Below are positions 1 to 11,700 of a DNA stretch of 64,000 bases, one piece after another. The translations under genes and the position numbers were made by a program. Each line of letters opens with the position of its first letter. Position 1 is the stretch's first letter. The stretch is taken from positions 36,301,027 through 36,365,026 of the forward strand of contig NC_079491.1 in NCBI RefSeq assembly GCF_020520425.1, written 5' to 3'. The notes beneath the pieces are model-generated. The model saw only the letters and a list, made by a program, of their open reading frames with translations. It was not told the origin of the DNA and ran no database searches. This DNA comes from Spinacia oleracea (Eukaryota > Streptophyta > Magnoliopsida > Caryophyllales > Amaranthaceae).

Positions 1-377
1 AAATGTATTTATTTCTGATGAAGCTTTGATTATCTATAAGGGAATTATTATTGTATGCATGTATTGGACAACTCGAGAATAAAGATATCAAATAAGATAT
101 AGCGAAGCACATCCTACGTGCATGATTTTCAAAAGAATGGTGATATGAATACCCGACTCATCTATTCAAGTGAAGATTTGAAGATTCAAGCAATTTTTGG
201 AGAATCTGTTATCAAGGAAATCTCTGCTGCTACAATTGAGAAAATACCCAACAATATTGGATCAACTGACTAGAAGATCTCAAATAATATATTCATCAGA
301 GGGAGAAATACGCGTTGCACTATTTTTTCCCTTAACCACGGTTTTGGCACACTGGTTTTCCTGGTAAGGTTTTTAAC
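1..377 (+). mobile_element. 3' tail of a Copia-type element, left piece
   Basis: Conceptual translation gives no open frame. The stretch ending near 376 (ggttttcctggtaaggtttttaac) matches the well-known tail of plant Copia elements, where a final RNase H segment is followed by a 'ttttcctrgyaaggttttaacgaggc' signature. The same signature appears again at 5408-5430. The sequence that should continue it (gaggcaacattcc) is found only after 5340, so this tail looks interrupted by the element at 378-5331. The assignment rests on signature recognition, not on an intact domain. Confidence 0.45.
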
Positions 378-394
378 AATCCCACTTGAATGGA

Positions 395-426
395 CCTGGT
401 CCACGCTATAATTAGCGTGGACCAGG
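395..426. repeat. Perfect hairpin near left end of the MULE-like element
   Basis: A 14-bp perfect stem (395-408 with 413-426) encloses a 4-nt loop. A related hairpin lies in mirror position at 5283-5312. Confidence 0.8.
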
Positions 427-472
427 GTGTTTTTGTAAATTAACGTGAACCGGGTAATCGGCGTCTTCTATC

Positions 473-1110
473 ATAGAAACTATAGGTTCTGTAAAGTAAC
501 TATATCTTCAGAATAGTAACTATGAAAAAATAATAATACTAATATAGTCATTTCGATAAGAATAATTATTCTATCCAAAGAGTAACTATATCATATAGAA
601 ATGTAATTTTAACTGTAAAACAATTACTATAAAAATAAGAATAATTATATATTCATTCTTGCAGACAAAAAGAGTATATATATAGAAACTATAGGTTTTG
701 TAAAGTAACTATATCTTCAGAATAGTAACTATGAAAAAAATAATACTCCGTAATAATATAGTCATTTCGATAAGAATAATTATTCTATCCAAAGAGTAAC
801 TATATCATATAGAAAAGTAATTTTAACTGTAAAACAATTACTATAAAAATAAGAACAATTATATATTCATTCTTGCAGACAAAAATAATAAATTATAGAA
901 ACTATAGGTTCTGTAAAGTAACTATATCTTCAAAATAGTAACTATGAAAATAATAATAATATAGTCATTTCGATATGAATAATTATTTTATCCAAAGAGT
1001 AACTATATCATATAGAAAAGTAACTTTAGCTGTAGAACAATTACTATATTATAAAATAAACAATATGATATATAGATGCTTTAGAGGTCATATAGTAACT
1101 TTTACTATTA
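473..1110. repeat. Three tandem copies of a roughly 210-bp AT-rich unit
   Basis: Units begin at about 473, 682 and 895, each opening with atagaaactataggttytg and continuing through tatcttcaraatagtaactatg to attcattcttgcagac. Spacings are 209 and 213 bases. The third unit is shorter at its end, where the MITE at 1115 follows. The units carry the same 'tatagtaactat' word that fills much of 1400-5200. Confidence 0.85.
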
Positions 1111-1114
1111 TATA

Positions 1115-1399
1115 CTCCCTCTGTCCCAGATTAGTTGTTACACTTGCCTTTGTACAAAGTTTTAGGTGATAAGTAGCTGTTTGGTTATCAATTGTTATTT
1201 TATTGAAAAAGTAGGTGTGATAGTAATTATTGGGGTATTTTTTTTAATTGAATGAGAGAGGGTGTGGGGACAAAAAAAAGTTAGTGGGAAGAGAGAGACA
1301 ATATAATAATTGCGGGATCATTCCTAATTTAGAAGTGTAACAACTAATCTGGGACAGACGAAAAAGGAAAGTGTAACAACTAATCTGGGACGGAGGGAG
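1115..1399. mobile_element. Stowaway-type MITE
   Basis: It starts ctccctctgtcccagatta and ends with the near inverse taatctgggacggagggag, flanked by the TA dinucleotide (1113-1114 and 1400-1401). These are the standard Stowaway (Tc1/mariner-derived) ends and target duplication. The right terminal segment is present twice in tandem, about 40 bases apart, an internal duplication of the terminal repeat. There is no coding capacity. Confidence 0.85.
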
Positions 1400-1401
1400 T
1401 A

Positions 1402-2147
1402 GTTACTATTGTATATCACATAATTACTGAAATAAAAAAGAGTAACTATATCAAAAGTAACAGTAATTACAACTCCAGAACAATAATAAAGAAAACATTA
1501 ACTACTTAGTTAGTTGTTTTAGCTACGACATTCTAATTATTTGCATCTATTAAATAAACCAGGTTAAAATCAAATATTTTTTGAACTAAAAAATACTAAT
1601 CGACACGTCCACGTCTCTTTTTTCCACCAGCACGTCCTCTCCTTCCTCTACCACTTCCTTGGTTTCCATTGTTGTCAGGATTTTCTTCTTATCTTGCTTT
1701 TGTTTTCCTTGCAAAATTTATTCTTTGCACGACTTCAATTCTGGATGCATCATCTTTGTATTTCTGAATCAATAATATTTAAACTAAGTTAATGATTTAA
1801 CATTTAGCTATGAAAAAATAAAATAGTAACTATGTAAAACAAATAGTTTCTATTATGCATCATATAGTAACTCTTAGAATTAACGATTGTAAGATACTCG
1901 CAGAATTGCAGATATAGTTATTGTTATAGTCATATAGTTACTGTCATAATAATATAGTCACTTTTATTACTAATAACATAGAGTACAAAGAAAGAACATA
2001 AAAAGAACATAAAAGAACATAATGATAACATAATAACTATTAAAAACATATAGTTACTATTATACATGATATAGTATCTCTTAATATTAATGATAGTCAT
2101 ATACGAGCAGGGTTGCATATATAGTTATTGTTATGATCATAACATAG
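1402..2147. repeat. 'tatagtaactat' repeat region, first block
   Basis: AT-rich sequence is dominated by degenerate copies of 'atatagtaactat'. Only the basic C-terminal remnant at 1596-1757 interrupts it. No gene is supported in the rest. Confidence 0.6.
1596..1757 (-). pseudogene. C-terminal remnant of a transposase-like gene
   Basis: On the minus strand a short frame ends in a glycine/arginine-rich basic tail (…GRGRRGRAGGKKRRGRVD, then stop at 1596-1598), reached through one frame break. Basic tails of this kind are common in FAR1/MULE-type transposases, but no catalytic region is present. Together with the promoter-like segment at 4850-5130 on the same strand it suggests the two ends of one minus-strand gene whose centre has been lost. 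The identity is weakly supported. Confidence 0.3.
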
Positions 2148-3537
2148 TGAAGGAAATAATGCCCTTGGTCCAAGTATGCATATAATATTAAGTCTAATAA
2201 ATGCGGTTCAGTATTAATTAACAAGTTAATAATTCAGTGAGATCAAGTGAGCTGAATGCCTAGCTAGAGGCCGCTTCAGTTCAAGTGGAATTAATGATAT
2301 TAATCCACAGCTTACTCTTGACTGAACCCGTAGGGTCACACAAATAGTACGTAAACGGATCAAGTATTTAATGGCATTAAATACTCCATCTATGGATATT
2401 CGGAATCGACGGATCTTGGTTTCAGTGGGAGCTGAGATCGTCACAAGCAAGAAATGAATACTCCGGAAACGATGATATTGCCGGAAACGGAAATATGGAT
2501 CGTATCGGAAATATAAATATTATCCAAGTCGTAGATGTTGCCGGAAACGGAAACATGGTACGTATCGGAAAATATTATCGGAAATGGAAATATTGCCGGA
2601 ATCGGAAATATTGCCGGAAACGAAAATATTGTCAGAATCGGAAATATTATCGGAATCGGAAAATAATTCCGGAAACGGAAATATTAAATATTTGTTCGAA
2701 ACGGAAATTAATTCCAGAATCGGGAATATTAAATATTGTTCGTATCGGAAATGAATTCCGGAACCGGGAATTTAATCGGAAGCGCATCGTACGAATTAGC
2801 ATCGGACGAGGCTTGCTAGACGAAGGCCCAGCACGAAGCCAGGCCCGCGCCCAGCAAGCCGAGCGCCCAACATGGAGCTGCCACAGCCTCGCCAGGCCCA
2901 GCGCAAGGCCATGCCCAACAAGGCCTTGGCGCGCGCACGCTAAGCGTGTTGTTGGGCTGCGAGCAGCGACTGCTCGTGTGGGCCGAACGGCCTGCGCGGG
3001 TGGTGCGATGCTCGTGGCCATACGATGCTCATGTTCGTAACGAATCCTAATCCTATCGGAATTCGTGTATTGATTAAATCCTAATTCTAATAGATTAAAT
3101 TTATTATTTAGAGTTCAAGTTGGATTCTAATTAATAAATCCAAATCCTAGTAGGATTATAATTCCTTTTCCATACCTCTATAAATAGGTGCCTAGGGTCA
3201 TAATTTATAGAGACAATTGAAGTATTCAAAGGTAAGATTTTCAAGAAAAATCAGCCACTCTCTTGCCCCTATTTAGTCGAAATCTATACTACCTTAAGGG
3301 CGATTCTAGTTGGTCAAGCTTAAGGTGGATCCGGACGTGCTGTGGACTATCTACGGAGGGACGACACTTGGAGTCCTAAAGACTTGTTCTTGTTCGGTTC
3401 GGGCGCTGCTAGGGAGGGCACGCAACAAAGTGTATGCATCTGAATTATGCTAAATGATTATGTGTGAATAATATGTTTCCTGGCTTTATGGTTTTTCCGC
3501 ATGATTTATGTTTTGTCATATGTATCATAACCTAACA
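2148..3537 (+). mobile_element. Solo LTR of the 1.39-kb Copia family
   Basis: It starts tgaaggaaataatgccc and ends cataacctaaca, the same ends as the LTRs at 15410-16800 and 39823-41214. It is flanked by a perfect 5-bp target duplication, catag (2143-2147 and 3538-3542). There is no internal region on either side, so this is a solo LTR left by LTR-LTR recombination. The body has a 'ccggaaacggaaata' minisatellite (about 2460-2790), then a GC-rich block (2810-3030), then a TATA-like region (tataaatagg near 3180). Confidence 0.92.
2462..2785. repeat. 'cggaaacggaaatatt' minisatellite inside the Copia LTR
   Basis: About a dozen degenerate units of roughly 15-18 bases (variants of ccggaaacggaaatattg, alternating aacgg and aatcgg) fill this part of the LTR. 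The same array occupies the matching places in the other two LTRs of the family (about 15723-16040 and 40137-40455). A long open frame across the array here is a by-product of the repeat and is not conserved in length among the copies. Confidence 0.85.
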
Positions 3538-4760
3538 CATAGTAACTCTTATTACTAATAACATAGAGGAAAACAAACAACATAAAAATAACATTATAAT
3601 ATACATAAAAAACTATACCAAACATATAGTTACTATAATACAAGATATAGTACCTATAAATATCATTGATGGTCATTTATATTATTGATGGTCATTTAGT
3701 CACAAAGTTGCAGACATAGTTGGTGTGATAATAATATAGTAACTCGATCCATAATATAGTAACTACATCACTAAAAATGTAGAATAAACATAAAAAACAT
3801 GCAAATAACATAATAAACTAACATAGTACCTATTTCAAACATATAATAACTATATAAAACAACAATAACTATTGAATAAAATAAACATATGGTAACAAAT
3901 CATGATCGATAAAATAAACATAATACATATTTCAAACATATAGTAACTATATAAATAATATAGTAACTATTGAAGAAAATAAACATGTGGTAACAAATCA
4001 TGATAAAATAAAAATAGTACCTATTTCAAATATATAGTAACTATATAAACCATATAGTAACTATATAAAACATATAGTGATTATAATTATTATTATTATA
4101 ATATAGTAACTATTGTACACATATAATAACCATTATAATCATATAGTCACTATCTAAGAAGCGGACAAAAACATATTCTAAATAACATAGTACATAATGT
4201 AATCGTATAGTAACTGTTATTTATCAAAAAGTCACTATAAACTGTTCATAACATAATAATTATCTTAAACACATAGTTACTGTTTTAAACTTATAATAAC
4301 TTTCTAAAAAATATAGTAACTATTTTAAACACATAGTTACTGTTTTAAAGTTATAGTAACTTTTTAAAAAATATAGTTACTCTAAAAACTATTACTAACA
4401 TAAATACAACGAACATTCCAGTGACTATTAAAAATACTATTTCGCAACATAAATTAAAGGTGACTATACATTTATATACTAACTATGTGAAACACTAACC
4501 CTAATTTCAACAAAACAACAAACGTTTCAAATCACTCAACAAAATAATAACTATTGTACACATATAGTAACTATTGTACACATATAGTAACCATTAAAAT
4601 AATATAGTAACTATTGTACACATATAGTAACCATTAAAATTACATAGTACATCTTTAAACCATATAGTTTTGTATTACTCATATAATTACTATTTAAAAT
4701 CGTGAAGTCACTAATCGAATTCGCGAAGTGAAAACGATATTTCGGTAAAATAAAAACATT
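3538..4760. repeat. 'tatagtaactat' repeat region, second block
   Basis: The block is made of degenerate, loosely tandem copies of 'catatagtaactat' with spacers, for example several consecutive 'attgtacacatatagtaacta' units at 4553-4640. No gene is supported. It continues the low-complexity filling seen before the solo LTR. Confidence 0.7.
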
Positions 4761-4849
4761 AATTTCTCCAAAACAACAAATGTTTTAAATTTTAAATAAT
4801 AGACTTAAAATTCTTTAAAGAACAACAAACCAAGATGTGATCTCTAAAA

Positions 4850-5130
4850 ATTCTTGCGAAGATTTATAGACGAGCGCAAATTCTTAGATTCGATTTTGGC
4901 AACGACGAACCTCCTTCTTGATCTACTACTTCCTCCAATTTTTCCTCATCTAATAGATTCAATTATAAGAATTATAAGATAATTATAAAGAAAATCGAAC
5001 AAAACCTAGAAATTTGGGCTAAATTGTGAAAAGCATAGAGAGAAAATGTAGAGAGAGAAATGAAAGAAAAATGAACAGAATGTAGATCTGAAATTTTGAA
5101 AAAAAAAAGTTTAAAACGTATATAAAGTGG
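4850..5130 (-). pseudogene. Promoter and 5' end remnant of a minus-strand gene in the MULE-like element
   Basis: On the minus strand a TATA-like box (+ strand 5119-5127, tatataaag) is followed by a pyrimidine-rich leader with ctctctctac motifs. A short acidic frame follows at about 4880-4950 (LLDEEKLEEVVDQEGG), ending in a stop near 4870. This looks like a degraded promoter, leader and N-terminus of the element's own gene. No family domain can be read. Confidence 0.3.
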
Positions 5131-5282
5131 GCTAGACACAAATCTCATTTAAACTCTACAAAACACATAGTAACTCTTTAAAACACATAGTTACAGTAAT
5201 ACGCATATAGTTACTATTTAAAATCACAAAATAACTGTCACGTTACAGTTACACATGTTTCCCGTAAAAATTACTCAGTTGC

Positions 5283-5312
5283 CCTGGTCCATGCTAAGTG
5301 TAATGGACCAGG
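5283..5312. repeat. Hairpin near right end of the MULE-like element
   Basis: A 10-bp perfect stem, cctggtccat (5283-5292) with atggaccagg (5303-5312), encloses a 10-nt loop. It shares its outer eight bases with the hairpin at 395-426. Confidence 0.75.
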
Positions 5313-5340
5313 TTTATATTAGTGTAAATAAGTTTTTAAT

Positions 5341-5560
5341 GAGGCAACATTCCAATCGTATTATAAAGAATGATGTACTCTTTTTTCTTCACTAGGTTTC
5401 TATCCCACATGTTTTCCTAGCAAGGTTTTAACGAGGCATAATCTTCAATAATGGACATCCAAGGAGAATTGTTATGAAATATTTATGTAAATGCCCAATA
5501 TACCCTTAGTATTTTTTCGGAATTTCTATATCTTAGGGTTTATTGTTATCCAAGTCAGTT
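5341..5560 (+). mobile_element. 3' tail of a Copia-type element, right piece
   Basis: gaggcaacattcc at 5342 continues the signature broken off at 377. It is followed by another ttttcctagcaaggttttaacgagg and a segment of the form 'aatggacatccaagg…gttatgaaatattta', a common start of Copia LTRs. The two pieces would join if the 378-5331 element and one copy of the 9-bp repeat were removed. The end toward the SF3A2 promoter is not clear. Confidence 0.4.
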
Positions 5561-5757
5561 GTTCTCTCACAACAGTAATTAGTATTACTCCATATTATCA
5601 ATTTTTTCTAATGGTATTTCGTAATTTTGAATTATTTTCCACCAAACCTTAAAAAAAAATCAGAAAATAAAAACTTCACTCCAAACCGACTAAAAAGAAA
5701 AGAGACAGACGACCAAGCGGGCAGCAGAAACAGTGAAGGAATAGTAGGGAGAAGAAG

Positions 5758-8700
5758 ATGGATAGAGAGTGGGGATCCAAGCCAGGAAGCGGTGGCGCCG
5801 CCACTTCCCAGAATGAAGCTATTGACCGCCGTGAACGTCTCCGCCGTCTCGCCCTCGAGACCATCGATCTTGCCAAAGACCCTTATTTCATGCGCAATCA
5901 TCTCGGCAGGTCTGGTCCCCTTTTCTCTCTCCTCTTTTTTTGTTGTTCAATTTGGTTTTGAATGCTTGAAAATTGTGTTTAATGGCGGTTTTTGTTCATT
6001 GGCAACAGTTACGAGTGTAAGCTGTGTCTAACATTGCACAATAATGAGGGCAACTACTTAGCACATACACAAGGGAAGCGTCATCAGACCAATTTGGCGA
6101 AGCGAGCTGCGCGCGAGGCGAAAGAGGCTCCTGCTCAACCTCAGCCTAATAAGCGCAAAGTTAATCTCCGTAAAACTGGTTAGTTTTTTTGTTTTTTCTT
6201 TCTCTTTTCTTACTTTCTTGCAGTTTTCGCAATTAAGTGGGTTTGCAAGAACATGTAGCACTGGATAGAAACAAATGGAGTAAGAGGATTTCACGATTAA
6301 GTGGGTTTGCTAGAACATTTAGTAAATAGATGCTTTGAGAAGCGAAAATAGGAAGAGGTTTCACAATTAAAAAGGTTTGCTAGAATATGTAGCACTAGAT
6401 GGAAGAGAATGGAGGAAGAGCGTATTTGTGGATGACCAATAGATTCTTTAGTTCATGCCGCTGACCCATCGATCGTTTTGTTATTGGCAATAAGGCTTTG
6501 GTTTTGTTATTGTTTCCGGATAATTCTTTTCTGTTGTCTTTTCGGGAGATGTTTTTGTTATGTTTGATGATTTCTGAACATATTTCTTTTGATGATTTGG
6601 AAGTAATTGAAGTTAAATTAATGGTGGATTGGTGAAAGATGATCAATTGTTAATATTATGCATTTTGTGTTGTTGGATTTTTTTTGAAGTAAGGACAGGA
6701 GAGTTAAATCTTTTTCATTATAGAAAGCATCTCTTGGATGAATTTGATTAAAGGAAGGGAAAAATGGTAAGCTATTTTCATTTAAAGATCGCCTCTTAGA
6801 TGAATTGATTAAAGGAAGGGAAACGGTTTTATGTTTGGGAGGGTGTTTTGGGGGGGAGAAGAGCTTCCTAGGGTTTTCTTGTATTTGGGTTCCGATTTAG
6901 TGAGTTCATTTTTTGGAAGCATAGAGGTTTGAATTTTCTTTTCAAAATTTAGATTTATGGTAATTGAGATATTAAGGGTTGATTTTTTTTTAATTTTTTT
7001 TTCAAAATTTGGAATTATGGTAACTGAGATGCTAGCTATTATTTGTCATCTCTGTTACTCCTGGTGTCGAACACATGTCTCACGATTGGACACGAGTAAG
7101 GGTATCAAATCCATAACAGACACTTTACGTTACAATTGGAAGCTTCATGTTACTCTTAACACACCGGTAAGATGAGAGTGATGGCAAAGAGAGAGGCATA
7201 AAGGGGTGCAGTCAACCCTATATGAAATAGATCTTCCATTCAAGGAGTAATACAGATTACAGAGGTTCCTTGGTTACAGTTGAATTTTATATGCAATTAT
7301 GAATGGATCTAAAAGACTTTTAAGAAATAAGTCAGCGTCAAATTAAGCTATTTTTGGAGTTTTTTGGGCCCTCAAATTCCTAATGTTATTAGCTTCATGT
7401 TTTAGTATTCTGTATTATACTTAAGGGAATGTTGTATTCAAGGATTTAGAATATACCTTGAAAATCTTAATGCCTTTTTAATCCTCCTAAACATTATCCT
7501 ACCACTGCAGTAATTCTTGCTAAGAAGAATGCCCATGTTGTGTCCCCATGTCTTGAATTTAGAGCTTTGTCGAGTTGGATGCTCGGGTATGTATCTCATG
7601 GAATTAAAACTTGGACGTAATGGCCGTTCAATAACGGATTTGGATTTACCGTTCCGCGACACCCCGTTACATAATGGTGCGACAAAAATCACATCTTTCA
7701 CCCCATGTCGCCCGTTGCGTAACGGTGACTCGCCGCGTTAGAACGCTTTTTTCCCGTTACACCGTTCTTTTGTACAAATTGGACAAAAATATTTTAGTAG
7801 TTAGTTATGCATTTTAAAAACAAGGTATTTTGTATGATCATTTGTTCACAAAATATGTCCCTTACTCACATTATGATAGGGTTTGTTAGGTTGTGTTGAA
7901 ATAATGTCTTTTAAACTTAAAAGGTATAAACAAAGCTTAAACCTAGTAATATGATTTTTTTGAGAAATTCACACCGGCGTTAGCCGCGATCCGTTCTATT
8001 TATCCATTACACGCGGTTTCCGCGATAACGCAACCGTTAACGCGATCTTGACTGCATCCGCGATTTTTTTCTATGATGTACCTAGACAAGTGAACATCCA
8101 TATTCAAGTCTAATATTATGTATGTTCATGATAATAACTTGAGAAATAGGGTGATCTATGGTTGGTCCTTTTCATCCAAACGTTTCATTGTATCATGTCG
8201 TACTGTTAACACCAAAACATGGGTATGGAATTTGTATTGAACACTTCAATCTAGTTGGACATTTCATTATTTTGATCCAGATTAGGCTAGGTATGCTCAC
8301 GAATGGGATTAAATATAAGTTTTTAAAAAGGAGACAAAAAACATTTTTACCTTAAACATGTTTGAGTATTTGTAGACAAATTAATGTGAATGGCCTATGC
8401 AAAAATGTAGAAATATTTTTCACGTTCTTTTTTTTTGGCTATTTAAGCCTCCAATATCATGACGAAATCCTAGCATCTAGGTTTGTAAGTCATGGCATGT
8501 TGGGCACTTGGATTTGTATCCCACTGGGAACTCGTACCTCTTTGTGGTGTTTTGTAACATAGCTTAGGTCTGTGACTATATGTGTGAAACTATGGAGTTC
8601 AGCTTTCCTAAGTGAGATATGCAGGGTTCGTAGAACAAGGATCACAAAGTGGATGTTTTCGTGACTATCTTTTAGTTGTTTTGAGGTAGAGGTGGACACG

Positions 8701-11700
8701 AGCCGATCTCTAACATACCTTGGTTTGGTAAAAAAATTCCGAGTTCGGATTCGAGCTCAAACTCACCTCGATCTTAAAAAATTCCTTATCAATTTCGAGT
8801 TAAGTCAAGTTTCGCTTTATCGAGCCTTGGTCTCGATAAACTGATCAATCATATTCCAACAATAAGTACAATAATATATTCATAATTTTCTTGATTAACA
8901 TTTTAATACTGTTTATTTTGGACAAGTTATGTAAAATATTATCCCATCAACTACGTTTAGGCATTGGTATTAAATGATACATAACAATCTCATAAATATG
9001 CATTATTATTTTTAAATTAACGAGCTCACGAACTTCCGAGCCGAACACCATTGAGTTTGGTTTGTTTAGTTACTGAACCATAATTTAAGCTCAAGCTTGG
9101 TTCATTTGCAAACGAAAGCTCAAGCCGAACTTTTATCGAACCGATAACGAAATGTTCACTATTTTCTGTTTGTGTCCACCTCTTTTTGGGGGGCAGGATA
9201 ATCTTCTTACTTTTATCATGTCTGGTATCTTTCAAGATACTGGACAAATGTCATCAGATTTGGGCTCGTTTCTGTGATCTTGTATTGTATTTTTTCTTTA
9301 GTTGGACTGTTGTTTTGATTTCTTCAAGTATGTGTTTCTCGCTTTATGATTTTATACTAATTTTTTGGCCCGTTCTACACACTGTATAAATATGTATGTG
9401 GTGAGTCTTTTGTGATTTCATGCCTAAGCTTTGTATATGACATTATTGAATTTTAGTACTCGTAATAAATACCGATGGGTACATAAAATAGTGTCATAAG
9501 ATCATCTGTAAGTCTTTGGTAGTAGATAAATAATTCTATAAGCGTCATGCATTCCCATGAAAGGAGGATTTATGAATCAGGATATGAGGTCAATGAGGGT
9601 ATTTGTCAAGCTTAACCAACAAGCTTTGCTTGAGATCCTTTGAAGTATTTTCAGGATGCACATGGATTTCACTCTATAGTGCAAAAGCATGTTTTATTGC
9701 GAAATGATTGTCAGTTGGTAAAAATTTTAAGAGGTGAATTGTAAGTCTTGATAGAGTAGAGAGATTGGTTGGGTAAATTGTGCTTACCCTGTGATAGTAA
9801 ATCACTAGACACAAGTGTGTGAATTACCATCGTAATAAAGCATGGCATTTAATTGTGACTTTGACACTCGTAAGTTGACACTAGTTGGGCAAATTGACGT
9901 TTTCTTTGGGTAAACCGAGACAGAATTTAGGACATAGAAAACTTAGTTTTAAAAAGCGCGCTTAACGCCCCGGAAGCTCACAGAAGAACGCTTCTGCCAG
10001 CCGAAGCCTAGCAATATAGCGCGCTTCTGTGCTTCTGCTGTAATCTGGGCACAATAGACCCTTCTTTTTAATTAAAAAATAAAGTCATGTGACTCTAATC
10101 TTCTTTTTTTAAAGTACCACGTGATTTTTTTTAAAAGCGAATATTTGGGGTGGTTTTGAAAACCCTAGTGCAATTTTCTCCCGTAGCCAGATTTCTCTAG
10201 CCTTCTCGCCGGATTTCTCCAATCGGATTCTGAATTTTTCTTTCATCTTCTCGATTTCTCTTTTTTTTTCCCATCTTTTCTTTCCATCTTTTCTGAACTT
10301 TTAAAATTTTATTATTTCTTTCCGGGTGCGCTTTCGCTTTGCGCTTAAGCTCCCAGCCCCTTTTGCGCTTCAGTGTGCTTCACGCTTTCTAAAACAAAGA
10401 TAGAATGGAGGATTTGAGAGACAAAGGGTATCAAAATGTTTGAAATGGAGATTCTGACTTTCTCCTCTTTTGTATCTGTTTGTGTTTGCTATTCGGTCAT
10501 ATGGATAATGGCTAGTTATTGAATTTTGTGTCTGCTTATGTGATGCTCCACGGTGCTGGTAAAATGGTTATTTAGCATATTACATGAGCAGACTATAGGT
10601 ACACTAGGACAATTACATGATGTTGAAATTTTACTTTTGTTTGTCAATTCTTTTTGCTGTAATCTCGAGGTCTTTCATAGTTCATGTGGCTGTTTGAGTT
10701 GCTAGCATGGTTGTTCAAGGTCTTCTGAACCTACATGTTCTTCAGTGAGAGTGGATCTTTCTTCTGTAGCGTCAACGTTGTTTTCTGTGCTGTGATTTGT
10801 GGTCTTCTCGTAAGTCTAATTTTCATGTTTTTCCTTGTAATCTTTTCGTGAACGGCTTCGTGCCCAACATGCTTTCACTTTATTAAAATTTGAAATCTGA
10901 AGCAGTATAGCCTACATGTTATTATGTTATATTTGATGTTGAAGTTTGATATCATTTGCCTTAGTTGATGCCTTAATGTGCTGCGTGTCTTTGCTTATTT
11001 GTCAGATATAATATTCCATTTATACCCGGAATTCACTATCATACTGTCCCATTCAGCGTTACCAGATTCGCGGTACCCCTCACAAATCTCAAATAGGTTT
11101 GCCCGTACCGGATCGTGGTTCTCCGGCGACCCAATTCGTTGTGGTTCGCCAACCAAATCGTTGGTAGTGTCGTGTCAAATCTGAAACCCTAGGTTTACCG
11201 ATTGAAGGCCAGGGAAGGCGAGAGAAGAAACAAATGTGTTGGGCCTTTTGTTTGATAAGAAATACATGTTTATTGCGATCGTCAATTGTTGTCGTCGTTG
11301 TTCTTTCGTGTTATCTAAATCTAAAGTTCACACCCCGGCTTCAAGTCAATTTCCATTTTTTTGGTTTTTCTTCATTAGCGTTGGTGTCTTACTCTTGGTG
11401 GGGGCTGGTAGGCTTGAAATTTTTATGTTTTATGGTTCATGAAAGTTTGTTTGTTTTTCTTTCCTTTGTTTTATTAACTTGTTTGTTTAGTATGAGTACT
11501 AAAATAAAATCTTTATAAGTATCAAATATTTTGACAATTGTTTTAAAAATACCCAAAAAGAAAAGTTCCAAACCCCTCTCATGAACCTAAAATCAGCCAA
11601 CCTGGTCATCACGAACCCGAATTTATACCTCGTACGGAAGCAAACCACGAATCAGATAATCCTGGTCCCAATCCTCAAAACATGGGTTCATTCTGATATG

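Larger units (their letters stand above)
378..5331. mobile_element. MULE-like DNA element with hairpin-bearing ends, internally replaced by repeats
   Basis: Both ends carry a related module when read inward: a short AT-rich lead, then cctggtcca, a self-complementary hairpin, then ggaccaggg. The flanks are gtttttaac (369-377) and gtttttaat (5332-5340), a 9-bp direct repeat with one mismatch, the size expected of Mutator-like elements. The element appears to split a Copia tail. Inside, the - strand holds what looks like a promoter and 5' end (about 4850-5130) and a basic C-terminal reading frame (about 1596-1757). The space between is filled with 'tatagtaactat' repeats, a Stowaway MITE and a Copia solo LTR. 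The family is inferred from duplication length and end structure. No DDE transposase core is visible. Confidence 0.45.

Noticed and set aside
473..1110. CRISPR-like spaced repeats
   Set aside because: The repeats are about 210-base tandem units with no short constant repeat and unique spacers, in plant nuclear DNA.
2495..3040. A 181-codon open frame on the + strand
   Set aside because: It runs through the LTR minisatellite and GC-rich block. The two other LTRs of the family break the frame at different places, so it is a compositional artefact.
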